Shown here one piece after another: positions 43,410-51,769 of a DNA stretch of 64,000 bases. Position numbers and translations under genes: made by a program. The stretch lies in contig JAIXXL010000047.1 in the NCBI GenBank assembly GCA_027490755.1, forward strand, positions 124,001-188,000, written 5' to 3'. Under the pieces are notes generated by a model. It searched no databases. It was not told the origin of the DNA and worked only from the letters and a program-made list of their open reading frames with translations. Position 1 is the stretch's first letter, and every line of letters begins with the position of its first letter. Origin of the DNA: Betaproteobacteria bacterium (lineage in GTDB: Bacteria; Pseudomonadota; Gammaproteobacteria; Burkholderiales; UBA3065).

Positions 43410-44312
43410 TTAGCCGCCGACCTGCGCCGGGACAGCCTGCCCCGAGCGGATACGGCTGACCCAGGACTTGGGCACCAGGCGCTCGGATTCGGACTGCACC
43501 AGCGCGCGCAGGGCCGCGGCACCGCGACAATCGGGGATCGAGCGGGTGGCCTGGTCGAGCAACTCGTCGAAGTGGGCAACGGCACCGGCAAGGCCGAGCT
43601 CACGCGCCGAACTCATGCGGTCGAGGTCCTCATCGCGGCCGATCGGCTTGCCGAGCAGGGCCGGGTCGGCCATCACATCGCGGATGTCGTCAGCGACCTG
43701 GTAGGCCTCGCCCAACCAGTCACCGAGGCCGCGCCAGGCATCGGGGTCGTGGCCCGCCGCCTGGGCGCCGGCGGCTGTGGCGGCGGCGAACAGTGCGCCG
43801 GTCTTGGCACGCTGGTAGGTGGCAAGGTCGGCCTTTGGTTCACACTCCCAGGCCTGACCGGCGACGATGCCTTCGGGGGCGCCAACACCATCGGCCACGG
43901 TGGCAACCAGACGCCCAAGCCGCTCCGGCGCGTGGCGGCCGGCCTCGGCGAGTGCACGGAAGGCGAGGACGATGAGCGCATCGCCGACCAGAACCGCCAG
44001 ACGCTCGCCGAAGGCCGCGTGCACCGAGGCCTGCCCGCGGCGCATCGCGGCAGCGTCAAAGCAGGGCAAGTCATCGTGGACCAGCGAGGCGCAGTGGAGC
44101 AGTTCGATGGAGACGGCTGCCGCGTCGGCCAACGCCGGACGGTCGTCACCGCAGGCCCAAGCCACCGCCAGACAGAGACGCGGCCGGATGCGCGCACCGC
44201 CCGGGAATACCGCATGGCGCGTGGCGGCCACCAGGCGCGGTGGCGCTGCCTTAGACTCGCCGAGCCGCAAAGCAGCGTCCAGCGCCTGCTCGATCCGCAG
44301 TTGTGCATCCAT
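43410..44312 (-). CDS. crtE: Geranylgeranyl diphosphate synthase
   Basis: Chain-elongating prenyltransferase (300 residues) making the C20 precursor of carotenoids and the bacteriochlorophyll tail. First Asp-rich motif DDLPCFD (80-86) with MRRG after it, second motif DDIRD in YQVADDIRDV. The ATG at 44312 follows the family N-terminus; upstream in-frame sequence is the promoter. First gene of the crtEF-bchCXYZ-puf superoperon. Confidence 0.97.
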   Translation of the reverse strand: MDAQLRIEQALDAALRLGESKAAPPRLVAATRHAVFPGGARIRPRLCLAVAWACGDDRPALADAAAVSIELLHCASLVHDDLPCFDAAAMRRGQASVHAAFGERLAVLVGDALIVLAFRALAEAGRHAPERLGRLVATVADGVGAPEGIVAGQAWECEPKADLATYQRAKTGALFAAATAAGAQAAGHDPDAWRGLGDWLGEAYQVADDIRDVMADPALLGKPIGRDEDLDRMSSARELGLAGAVAHFDELLDQATRSIPDCRGAAALRALVQSESERLVPKSWVSRIRSGQAVPAQVGG

Positions 44313-44351
44313 GCTGCCCTCCGCGCTGCCGACCGCTGATTCGCGACGGCG

Positions 44352-44394
44352 TGTAAGTTTGTTCTGACCCAGCAAGTGTCAGTCACAATAGACA
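44352..44394. promoter_or_regulatory. Tandem PpsR operators between crtE and bchO
   Basis: TGT-N12-ACC at 44352-44369 and a perfect TGT-N12-ACA at 44377-44394, spaced by 7 bases. The second extends to GTGTC-N10-GACAC. The pair lies over and downstream of the predicted crtE -10 box and within the divergent bchO promoter. Confidence 0.75.
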
Positions 44395-44413
44395 CCTGAC
44401 TTGTCCGAGTCAA
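44385..44413 (-). promoter_or_regulatory. Candidate sigma70-type promoter of crtE
   Basis: On the minus strand TTGACT (44413-44408), a 17-base spacer and TATTGT (44390-44385). The predicted start near 44378 gives a leader of about 66 bases. The -10 box is inside the perfect PpsR operator. Confidence 0.6.
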
Positions 44414-44432
44414 CCGACAACCCGGAAACCCC

Positions 44433-45305
44433 ATGACAAAAAGCCCCGCCCACGACATCCCGGCCGACTGGCCGAACCGCGACTGCAGCCAACGGGTGCA
44501 GGCGGCCGGCCTCGAATGGCACGTGCAGATCGACGGCGAAGGTCCGCTGGTGGTGCTGCTGCATGGGACGGGCGCCTCGGCGCACAGCTGGGCTCCGATG
44601 TGGCCGCTGCTGACACCGCACGCGCGGGTGGTCGCGATGGACCTGCCCGGTCACGGCTTCACCCGTGGCGCGGATTACGAGCAGCTCGATCTGGCGAGCA
44701 TCGCGCAGCAACTCGACGAACTGCTGGAGGTACTGGGCCTCGGCGCGCCAGCACTGGTCGCCGGGCATTCAGCAGGGTTTCCGCTGGCGCTGCGCTGGTC
44801 ACTGCTCGGACGCCACCGCGCTGGGTCACTGGTCGGGTATGCGCCCTCGCTGGTGCCGCCACCGCCGGCATACGCGCTGTTCCTGGGGCCGCTGGTCAAC
44901 CCGCTGGCGACCTCGGGGCCGATGGCCTCACTGCTGGCAGCGACCATCGGCCCATCGGGCATGGTCGACCGGCTGCTCGACTCGACCGCCTCGATACTGA
45001 CCGAGGCGCAGCGTCGGCGTTACCGAACGCTGTTCTCCGAGAGCGCGCACGTGCGCGGCGCGATGAACTTCATGGCGGCCTCGGACCTTCCGGTGCTGCT
45101 GGAAGATGCTGCGGGACTTTCACAACCGATGAGACTGGTGGTGGGAGATCTGGACGCCTGGGTACAGCCCGAACCTCTGATGCAGGTGATCCGGCGCTAC
45201 CTGCCGCAGGCGCGGGTCGAACGCTGGAACGCTGGCCACCTGATGCATGAGATCGAGCCGGAGCGCGCGGCGCGGATCATCCTCGAGATGATCCGCGAGG
45301 CTTAG
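44433..45305 (+). CDS. bchO: BchO, alpha/beta-hydrolase of the bacteriochlorophyll cluster
   Basis: 290 residues of the alpha/beta-hydrolase fold: oxyanion region VVLLHGTGASAHSW, nucleophile elbow GHSAG in LVAGHSAGFPLAL, and a terminal histidine in NAGHLMHEIEPE. BchO is annotated as a Mg-chelatase-associated accessory protein, but its reaction is not established. It is divergent from crtE with shared PpsR sites. Its last 29 bp overlap the end of nnrE on the other strand. Confidence 0.92.
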   Translation: MTKSPAHDIPADWPNRDCSQRVQAAGLEWHVQIDGEGPLVVLLHGTGASAHSWAPMWPLLTPHARVVAMDLPGHGFTRGADYEQLDLASIAQQLDELLEVLGLGAPALVAGHSAGFPLALRWSLLGRHRAGSLVGYAPSLVPPPPAYALFLGPLVNPLATSGPMASLLAATIGPSGMVDRLLDSTASILTEAQRRRYRTLFSESAHVRGAMNFMAASDLPVLLEDAAGLSQPMRLVVGDLDAWVQPEPLMQVIRRYLPQARVERWNAGHLMHEIEPERAARIILEMIREA

Positions 45306-46011
45306 CGTCAGGCCCGACGGCAGAGGCGGCCCGGCAGCCGAGCCATTCGGTCACAACCACACCGGCGCAAGCCGGCCCGTCGCCGCGATGCAGGCCCAAC
45401 TTGTCGCCGAGGAAGGTGACCGTGCGCTGCGCGCGGATCGCTGGCTCGAGTGCGACGCCCGTATCGGCGTCAAGCCCACTGGGCACGTCGATGGCCAGAA
45501 CCGGGGCACCGCTGGCATTCGCCTTGCGGACAAGGCTGGCGATCGCATCCGCCGGGGCGCGGCTGATACCAATACCTAGAAGGCCGTCGATGATGAGGTC
45601 GGGCGTGGCCAGCGACCACTCTGCGGCAAGGCTGCCACCTGCGGCGAGCCAGTGTTCGAGTGCGCGACCGGCATCGGGCGGGAGCCGGGCAGGGTCGCCG
45701 GCAAGCATCGTGCACACAATCACCCCTGCAGCGCGCAGATGACGCGCCGCGACCAGTGCGTCGCCGCCATTGTTGCCAGGCCCGGCGAGGACCAGCACGC
45801 GGGCCGACGCAGCCGGCTGCTCTGCAGTCTCGGTGGCGATTCCCGCTCCGTGGGTGGGTGCCACTGCCGCTTCGGCAAGCATGCCAAGCGCCTGCTCGGC
45901 CACCACGCGGCCAGCGCGCTCCATCAAAGGCGGTTGCGGCGAGGTGGCTTGCGCGGCGGCCTCGATCGCGCGGACCTGCGCAACGCTGAGCAGAGGCTCC
46001 GAGGGCTGCAT
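45277..46011 (-). CDS. nnrE: NAD(P)H-hydrate epimerase (YjeF N-terminal domain protein)
   Basis: 244 residues covering the YjeF_N fold only: VLVLAGPGNNGGDALVAARHL (quoted core GPGNNGGDALVAARHL), DLIIDGLLGIGIS and LAIDVPSGLDADTG. It epimerises damaged R-NAD(P)HX so that the dehydratase can repair it. The C-terminal dehydratase domain (NnrD) found fused in many bacteria is absent. It begins 12 bp after bchD and so probably belongs to the bchID transcript. Confidence 0.88.
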   Translation of the reverse strand: MQPSEPLLSVAQVRAIEAAAQATSPQPPLMERAGRVVAEQALGMLAEAAVAPTHGAGIATETAEQPAASARVLVLAGPGNNGGDALVAARHLRAAGVIVCTMLAGDPARLPPDAGRALEHWLAAGGSLAAEWSLATPDLIIDGLLGIGISRAPADAIASLVRKANASGAPVLAIDVPSGLDADTGVALEPAIRAQRTVTFLGDKLGLHRGDGPACAGVVVTEWLGCRAASAVGPDAKPRGSSRG

Positions 46012-46022
46012 CCGGCCAGGCC

Positions 46023-47894
46023 CTATGCGGCGCTGAGGGCCCTGACGCTGGCGCCGATGCGCGCGCCCAGGGTGCGCGTGTCAGCGTAAGGCAGCGGTTG
46101 ATAGAGTGCCCCGAGTTCAGCCGCGAGGCGCTGCCCGTGGAGCGCCGGCTGCGGCGAGGTATCGACCAACACGCTGGCCATGCCACTGAGGCGCGCGCGC
46201 CGCGCGGCGGCCATCGCATCGGCCTCGGCCTGAGCACGTCCAGGCTTGCCCGCACGGTCCAGATTGCCGCGGCCGTCAGTGAGCAGCACCACGACCACGC
46301 TGTCGCCGCGGCGCGAGAGTTGCTCATAGAGTTGGTGAGCCGACTCGATGGCGGTGGCCATCGGCGTGCCACCACCACCCGGGAGGCCGGCGAGGGAGCG
46401 TTTTGCCCGCGTGAGCGAACGCGTCGGTGGCAGGATCAGGTCGCAGCCCTTGCCGCGGAAGGCCATCAGCGCGACGCGGTCACGACGCACGTAGCAGTCC
46501 GCCAGCAGCAACTCGACCGCGCCCTTGGCCTCGGCGAGCCGGTGCAGCGCGGCCGAACCGCTGGCATCGACCACGAACAGCGTGGTGGTCTCGCTGCGTT
46601 GCTGGTAACGCGTGACGTGAAAGTCGTCGGGACGGATCAGTACGCGGCCGTGCGCGACCTGCCCGGCCGCCTCACGCTCGCGGCGCCGCAGCGGCTGCCA
46701 GGGCGCGGCGTTGCGCAGCGTGTCGATGACGTTGAGGCGGATACCGGGGCGCAGGCTGCCGCGCCGCGACCCGGTGGGCCGGCCACGCCGGTAGTTGGTC
46801 TGAGCGGTACCGGACTTGCCGTTGCTGCGGCTGCGGCCCATCAGCAGCGATGCCTGCAGCATGGCGAGGAGGCCCAAGGGGATGGCAGCCTCGGCGGCCT
46901 CAAGGACGGTGTCCTCGAGCGGCTTGTCGGGGATATTGTCGGGGTCATCCTCCGGTGGGTCCTGCTCCGGCGGCGGTTCCTGGTCGTTCGGCGGTTCGGG
47001 GGGCTGTTCCGCTGGCGGCTCCTCGCTCTGCTGCGGCGGCAGGCGTGTGGCGCGCGGGGCGATGACCAGACGCGCGGCGAGCGTGCAGTCGTCGCCGTCG
47101 ACCTCGTCACGGCCATCGAGCGCGGCCACCATGCGCGCCAGGTTGAAAGCAGCGAGTCCGAATCGCGGCGAATCGACCCCCAGCGCAGCGGCGGTGGCGC
47201 ACAGCGCGCGCAGGACCTCGTCGTCGTGGCGCACGTCTCGCCAGACGCTGCGGGCAGCAAGGATGTCGCGCCGCCAGCTGCGCAACTCATCGACTGGCGG
47301 CACCTCGCACTGGCTCGGCAGCAGGCCGTCGAGCACCAGGAACAGGCCGAGCCGCTCGGTCAGCACGGTGGCAGGCGGTTCGTCATCGCTGGCCGCCTCG
47401 TCGAGCGCGATGACGCCGACGCGGGCTGGCAGCCGGCTGTCGATGCCGTCGCGGGCCACCAGCACCTCACCGCTATCCAGCACCTGCGCCAGACGGGTGG
47501 CGGTGGCGGCGGACACCCGCTCCGCCATGGCCAGCGTCACCACACCGCCATGGGCCTCGGCGAGCACCCCGCGCTGCGCCACCGGCCGGCCCGCGCCCAA
47601 GGTCGCGGCCAGGTCCAGCCCGCCGAGCAAGCGCTCATCCGGGATGTTGAGAGGGATGCGCCGGCGTGGCGTGTCGTCTGGCAGCAGGGCATCGAACAGG
47701 GCCAGCCAACGCTCACGCACCGGGCCGGCGCCGGCCTTGAGCCAGATGCCGCCGAGGACGGCCGGCTCGATGGCGAACAGTGCCGCCGCCTGCATGGCGC
47801 GGCCCCAAACCTCGGCAGCACGGACCGCCGGGTCGGCGGTGTCGGCCGGACCCGGCTGACGCTCGAGTTGCGCAGCCTCGCTCAAGGCGTTCAC
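46023..47894 (-). CDS. bchD: Magnesium chelatase subunit D
   Basis: 623 residues: an N-terminal AAA-like module without a working Walker A; a highly acidic, proline-rich linker (about 290-335, PPAEQPPEPPNDQEPPPEQ and more); and a C-terminal von Willebrand A domain with MIDAS residues (VVDASGSAAL, GGGGTPMATAI, LLTDGRGNLD). It pairs with BchI in an ATPase ring that drives Mg insertion by BchH. The start overlaps the bchI stop (ATGA). Confidence 0.97.
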   Translation of the reverse strand: MNALSEAAQLERQPGPADTADPAVRAAEVWGRAMQAAALFAIEPAVLGGIWLKAGAGPVRERWLALFDALLPDDTPRRRIPLNIPDERLLGGLDLAATLGAGRPVAQRGVLAEAHGGVVTLAMAERVSAATATRLAQVLDSGEVLVARDGIDSRLPARVGVIALDEAASDDEPPATVLTERLGLFLVLDGLLPSQCEVPPVDELRSWRRDILAARSVWRDVRHDDEVLRALCATAAALGVDSPRFGLAAFNLARMVAALDGRDEVDGDDCTLAARLVIAPRATRLPPQQSEEPPAEQPPEPPNDQEPPPEQDPPEDDPDNIPDKPLEDTVLEAAEAAIPLGLLAMLQASLLMGRSRSNGKSGTAQTNYRRGRPTGSRRGSLRPGIRLNVIDTLRNAAPWQPLRRREREAAGQVAHGRVLIRPDDFHVTRYQQRSETTTLFVVDASGSAALHRLAEAKGAVELLLADCYVRRDRVALMAFRGKGCDLILPPTRSLTRAKRSLAGLPGGGGTPMATAIESAHQLYEQLSRRGDSVVVVLLTDGRGNLDRAGKPGRAQAEADAMAAARRARLSGMASVLVDTSPQPALHGQRLAAELGALYQPLPYADTRTLGARIGASVRALSAA

Positions 47895-48934
47895 GCCGCC
47901 GCCGTCTCCACCCCGAACAGGTCTTCGATGGCGCGTTCGACGCGCACACCCGAACCGGTCTCGTCGAGCGGATCACGCCGCAGGCGATGCCTCAGGACCA
48001 TGGGCGCGATAGCCAGCAGGTGTTCGATGCGGACAGTTCTGGCTCCCGCCAGTGCGGCGCGCGCCCGTGCCGCACGCATCAGCGTGAGCTCTCCGCGCAG
48101 TCCGTCGGTACCCAGGCGCGAGCAGAGTGTCGCTGCAGCCTCCAGCACCGCGTCGGGCACCTCGAGCTTCTCAAGCCGCTTGCGCGCCTTGAGGATGGAA
48201 TCGCGGATGGCCGCGTCGGCGGCGTCCCATGCGGCGAGGAAGGTCCCGGGGTCGCGTTCAAAGGCGTCGCGGCGGCGGATCACCTCGATACGTTGGGCGA
48301 GGTCGGTGGGCGTGCGGACGTCCAGCGAAAGACCGAAACGGTCGAGCAACTGCGGGCGCAGCTCGCCCTCCTCCGGATTGCCCGAGCCGACCAGCACGAA
48401 GCGCGCCGGATGACGTACCGACAGCCCCTCGCGCTCGACGACGTTCTGGCCGGACGCGGCAACGTCGATCAGCAGGTCGACCAGATGGTCCTCCAGCAAG
48501 TTGACCTCATCGACATAGAGGAAGCCACGGTTGGCGCGCGCCAGCAGGCCAGGCTCGAAGGCCTTTTCGCCGGCGGTGAGCGCGCGCTCGAGGTCGAGGG
48601 CGCCGACCACGCGGTCCTCGGTGGCACCGAGCGGCAGGTCGACCACTGGGACTGGCCTCTCGATGCTCTTGGCCTTGCCTCCGGACGAGCCAAGCGCCGC
48701 GCAGGACGGGCAGTTGCCACCGATGCCCGAGGGATCGCATCCGTAGACGCAGCCTTTGACGACGCGGATGGGCGGCAGGATGGCAGCAAGCGCGCGCACC
48801 GCGGTGGACTTGCCGGTACCGCGATCGCCAAGCACGAGCACGCCACCGATGCTCGGATCGACGGCTGCCATCAGCAGGGCCTGTTTCATGTCGTCTTGGC
48901 CGACGATGGCCGAGAACGGAAAGGCACGACTCAT
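47891..48934 (-). CDS. bchI: Magnesium chelatase ATPase subunit I
   Basis: AAA+ ATPase (347 residues): PFSAIVGQDDMKQALL, Walker A GDRGTGKS at 36-43, Walker B YVDEVNLLEDH, sensor VLVGSGNPEEGELRPQLLDRFG. It is the motor of Mg-chelatase. It follows a small membrane protein gene by 17 bp and is coupled to bchD. Confidence 0.98.
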   Translation of the reverse strand: MSRAFPFSAIVGQDDMKQALLMAAVDPSIGGVLVLGDRGTGKSTAVRALAAILPPIRVVKGCVYGCDPSGIGGNCPSCAALGSSGGKAKSIERPVPVVDLPLGATEDRVVGALDLERALTAGEKAFEPGLLARANRGFLYVDEVNLLEDHLVDLLIDVAASGQNVVEREGLSVRHPARFVLVGSGNPEEGELRPQLLDRFGLSLDVRTPTDLAQRIEVIRRRDAFERDPGTFLAAWDAADAAIRDSILKARKRLEKLEVPDAVLEAAATLCSRLGTDGLRGELTLMRAARARAALAGARTVRIEHLLAIAPMVLRHRLRRDPLDETGSGVRVERAIEDLFGVETAAA

Positions 48935-48951
48935 ATGAATCCCTTACATAT

Positions 48952-49248
48952 CTACCCGGAGACCCGCCCCGCACGCCGGCGCGAACGCCGCCAGTTGCGT
49001 TTGAGGTCCCAGGCGTGAAGAAGCCCGGCAGCGAGGAGCCACGGCATGACCTGCGGCACGTTGCCCCCCAGCCCGAGGCTGAGCATGCCGGCGAGCAGGC
49101 ACACGCCGGAGGCCCAGTTGAGCAAGAACACCCGCGACGGCAACCCGCGACGCGTCACGCGGTCATAGGTCCACAGTCCCAGACCTTCGACCACAGTCAG
49201 CGCAAGGATCGCGCCGATCAGCCAGTTGAGCAGGGCGGACCCGCTCAC
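48952..49248 (-). CDS. Small membrane protein of unknown function upstream of bchI (GTG start)
   Basis: 98 residues from GTG 49248 (AGGGG 8-9 bases before it). Three hydrophobic segments (about 6-23, 38-58, 62-78) are followed by a very basic C-terminus (KRNWRRSRRRAGR). No family that I recognise. A longer reading from 49344 would place the PpsR operator inside the gene and is rejected. As the first gene of the bchI-bchD-nnrE unit, under a PpsR-type operator, it is probably a photosynthesis-linked membrane protein. That role is inferred from position. Confidence 0.7.
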   Translation of the reverse strand: MSGSALLNWLIGAILALTVVEGLGLWTYDRVTRRGLPSRVFLLNWASGVCLLAGMLSLGLGGNVPQVMPWLLAAGLLHAWDLKRNWRRSRRRAGRVSG

Positions 49249-49292
49249 CGGCCCATCCCCTGCCCCACCATCGTGGATGCCGCCGCCAAATG

Positions 49293-49335
49293 TGTCATAA
49301 CGAACTGACAAAATCGAATGTCCGTCCAGATTACA
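49293..49335. promoter_or_regulatory. PpsR operator pair between the bchI operon and the SOUL gene
   Basis: A perfect TGT-N12-ACA lies at 49293-49310 and TGT-N11-ACA at 49319-49335, separated by exactly 8 bases (49311-49318), the classical spacing of PpsR/CrtJ tandem sites. They lie in the divergent 108-bp region, so either or both transcripts may be controlled. Confidence 0.65.
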
Positions 49336-49356
49336 TGAGCCCATGCAGGAGGCAAG

Positions 49357-50001
49357 ATGCGTTTTATCAGTCTAATGCTGGCCGGACTCCTCGGCCTGGC
49401 TCTAACAGGGGGTGCAATGGCCGTTGAACAGCCGCGTTACACCGTTGAACGCAGCGAGTCGGGCATGGATCTGCGCCACTACCCCGGCTTTGTGGTGGCG
49501 GAAACTTTGGTGCAGGGCGATTTCGATGGCGCTGGCCGCATCGGCTTCCGCCGCATCGCCGGCTACATCTTCGGCAAGAATGTGTCGCGGCGCGGCGAAG
49601 CCGAAAAGATCGCGATGACCGCCCCGGTGACCATGGAGCCGACCAGTGAGCGCATCGCCATGACCGCGCCGGTGACCATGGAGGAGGCGAACGCCGAGGG
49701 CTGGCGCGTGCACTTCGTGATGCCGTCGGCGTATCGACTGGCCGACCTGCCGAAACCGCTCGACCCCTTGGTAACGCTGCGTGAAGTACCGGCGCACCGG
49801 GTCGCCGCCATCACCTTCAGCGGCTGGACCACACGCGGCAGCATCGCCGAGAACACCGCACGTCTGCAGGCGTGGATGGCGGCGCAAGGACTGGCTGCCG
49901 CCGGCAAGCCGCAGGTGGCGCGCTACAACGACCCATTCACGCTGCCATGGAACCGCCGCAACGAGATCCTGATCGAGGTGGCGGCAGCAGATGCACGCTG
50001 A
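49357..50001 (+). CDS. SOUL-family heme/tetrapyrrole-binding protein, exported
   Basis: 214 residues with a signal peptide (LMLAGLLGLALTGGAMA) and the SOUL fold: YTVERSESGMDLRHYPGFVVAE, two KIAMTAPVTME-type repeats around 85-108, FVMPSAYRLADLPKPLDP, and VAAITFSGWTT. SOUL proteins bind heme or porphyrins; bacterial functions are poorly known. GGAGG lies 5 bases before the ATG. It is divergent from the Mg-chelatase operon and shares its PpsR sites. Its end overlaps the next gene by 11 bp. Confidence 0.88.
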   Translation: MRFISLMLAGLLGLALTGGAMAVEQPRYTVERSESGMDLRHYPGFVVAETLVQGDFDGAGRIGFRRIAGYIFGKNVSRRGEAEKIAMTAPVTMEPTSERIAMTAPVTMEEANAEGWRVHFVMPSAYRLADLPKPLDPLVTLREVPAHRVAAITFSGWTTRGSIAENTARLQAWMAAQGLAAAGKPQVARYNDPFTLPWNRRNEILIEVAAADAR

Positions 50002-51685
50002 GTTACCGCTGATCGTCACTCTAGCCAGCGCCTTCGGGTTGGCGCTGGTGTTGGGGTTTGCGGCCACTCGGGCCCGTCTGCCGGCGCTGGTCGGTTATCT
50101 GGCGGCCGGTGCCCTGATCGGACCCCATACACCGGGATTCGTGGCCGACACCGACCTCGCGATGCAACTGGCGGAGGTGGGAGTGATGCTGCTGATGTTC
50201 GGCGTTGGGCTGCACTTCTCAATCGAGGACCTCCTCTCGGTCAAGCGCATAGCGATCCCGGGCGCAGTCGTGCAGATGGGGGCGGCCACTGCGCTGGGCG
50301 CAGGACTCGCACTAGCCTGGGGCTGGACGTTGACGGCCGCCCTGGTCTTCGGGCTTGCCCTTTCGGTGGCAAGCACCGTGGTGCTACTGCGCGCGCTGGA
50401 GGCGCGTGGCTCTCTCGACACGCCAAACGGCAGGATCGCAGTGGGCTGGCTGGTGGTCGAGGATCTTGCCATGGTCTTGGTGCTAGTCTTGCTGCCGGTT
50501 CTGGCCAGCGGCGAAGCACCGCTCGATGCAGGCAGTGGATCCATGGGCCTCGGAGCAACGTTGTTGCTGGCGCTGCTCGAGGTCAGCGCATTTGTGGCGG
50601 TGATGTTGCTGGCCGGCCGGCGCGTGCTGCCGTGGATCCTGATGCAGGTGTCGGCCACCGGCTCGCGCGAGTTGTTCACGCTGTGCGTGGTGGCGCTGGC
50701 GGTGTCGATCGCGTTCGGTGCGGCGGCGCTGTTCGGCGTCTCGGTGGCGCTGGGCGCGTTCTTTGCCGGCCTGGTGCTGCGCGAATCCGAGTTCAGCCAG
50801 CGCGCGGCCGAGGAGTCGCTGCCGTTCCGCGATGCCTTTGCGGTGCTCTTCTTCGTCTCGGTGGGGATGCTGTTCGACCCGGCGGTGCTGTTGGAGCGGC
50901 CGCTGCAGGTGGTGGCAACAGCGGCGATCATCATCGTCGGCAAGTCGGTGGCGGCGGGCGCGCTGGTGCTGGCACTGCGCTACCCGCTCGGTACCGCGCT
51001 CACCGTATCCGCCAGCCTGGCGCAGATCGGCGAGTTCTCATTCATCCTCGCCACGCTCGGCAAGAGCCTGGGGGTGCTGCCGGACGAGGCGGCGAGCCTG
51101 ATCGTCGCCGGAGCGATCGTATCGATCGCGCTCAACCCCTTGCTGTTCGGCACCATCGAGCCGCTGCGGCGCTGGGCGCTGGCGCGGTCGTCGTTGGCGC
51201 GCGAGCTCGATGCGCGCAGTGACCCGCTCTCCGCCCTGCCGATCTCGACCGAGGCCACGTATCTGGGGGACCAGGTGGTGCTGGTCGGCCACGGCGTGGT
51301 CGGGCGGCAGGTGGCGGCGGCGCTCGAGGCGAGCGGCACGCCGTTCGTGGTGGTGGAGGAGGACCGCAATATGGTCGAGTCGCTGCGGTTGCGCGGCTAC
51401 AAGGCGGTGCTGGGCGATGCCCGTGACCCGGTGACGCTGGTGCAGGCGCATGTGGCAACAGCGCGTCTGCTGGTGCTGGCGGTGGCCGACCCGACGATGA
51501 CCGCGACTGCGTTGCGCACCGCGCGTCGGTTGCGACCCGACCTGCCGGTGCTGGTGCGCACGGCAGACGCCGACGAGGCAGAGGGGCTGCGCAAGGCCGG
51601 CGCTGCCGCGGCGGTGGATCCGCGCCATGCGATGGGCGATGCGATGGCACGAGAGGCGTTGGCGCTGCTGGGGGACATGTCCTGA
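49991..51685 (+). CDS. KefB/YbaL-type monovalent cation:proton antiporter with RCK domain
   Basis: 564 residues: about 12 membrane spans of the CPA2 family (LVGYLAAGALIGPHTPGF, VGVMLLMFGVGLHFS, LSVASTVVLLRAL, LGAFFAGLVLRESEFS), then a cytosolic TrkA-N/RCK domain (VVLVGHGVVGRQVAAALEASG in part, ending with RADADEAEGL-like VRTADADEAEGLRKAG). It probably exports K+ or Na+ in exchange for H+, gated by nucleotide or glutathione-type ligands; substrate unproven. It overlaps the SOUL gene by 11 bp. Confidence 0.88.
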   Translation: MHAELPLIVTLASAFGLALVLGFAATRARLPALVGYLAAGALIGPHTPGFVADTDLAMQLAEVGVMLLMFGVGLHFSIEDLLSVKRIAIPGAVVQMGAATALGAGLALAWGWTLTAALVFGLALSVASTVVLLRALEARGSLDTPNGRIAVGWLVVEDLAMVLVLVLLPVLASGEAPLDAGSGSMGLGATLLLALLEVSAFVAVMLLAGRRVLPWILMQVSATGSRELFTLCVVALAVSIAFGAAALFGVSVALGAFFAGLVLRESEFSQRAAEESLPFRDAFAVLFFVSVGMLFDPAVLLERPLQVVATAAIIIVGKSVAAGALVLALRYPLGTALTVSASLAQIGEFSFILATLGKSLGVLPDEAASLIVAGAIVSIALNPLLFGTIEPLRRWALARSSLARELDARSDPLSALPISTEATYLGDQVVLVGHGVVGRQVAAALEASGTPFVVVEEDRNMVESLRLRGYKAVLGDARDPVTLVQAHVATARLLVLAVADPTMTATALRTARRLRPDLPVLVRTADADEAEGLRKAGAAAAVDPRHAMGDAMAREALALLGDMS

Positions 51686-51707
51686 CCCTGTTCCGGGGCG
51701 CAGGGTC
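51684..51707. terminator. Weak inverted repeat after the antiporter gene
   Basis: GACCCTG (51684-51690) and CAGGGTC (51701-51707) could pair around a 10-base loop, between the convergent antiporter and bciB genes. No clear T-run follows, so terminator function is uncertain. Confidence 0.3.
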
Positions 51708-51769
51708 TCCCCTATGCGGTGGGCCTCAGAGCCTCCGCCGGCCTGAGCGCATCTGCCCTTGATGGCCCC

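Noticed and set aside
42234-44339. Long plus-strand open frame (701 codons) opposite crtF and crtE
   Set aside because: It is a GC-rich mirror frame of two clear genes, with no recognisable domain and a low-complexity Arg/Gln/Gly composition.
46098-48413. Long plus-strand open frame (771 codons) opposite bchD and bchI
   Set aside because: Antisense shadow of conserved Mg-chelatase genes; its protein shows no plausible fold or family pattern.
49600-49690. Repeated KIAMTAPVTME segment in the SOUL protein as a recent duplication
   Set aside because: As I recall, this tandem is a normal feature of many bacterial SOUL proteins, so it is not taken as novel.
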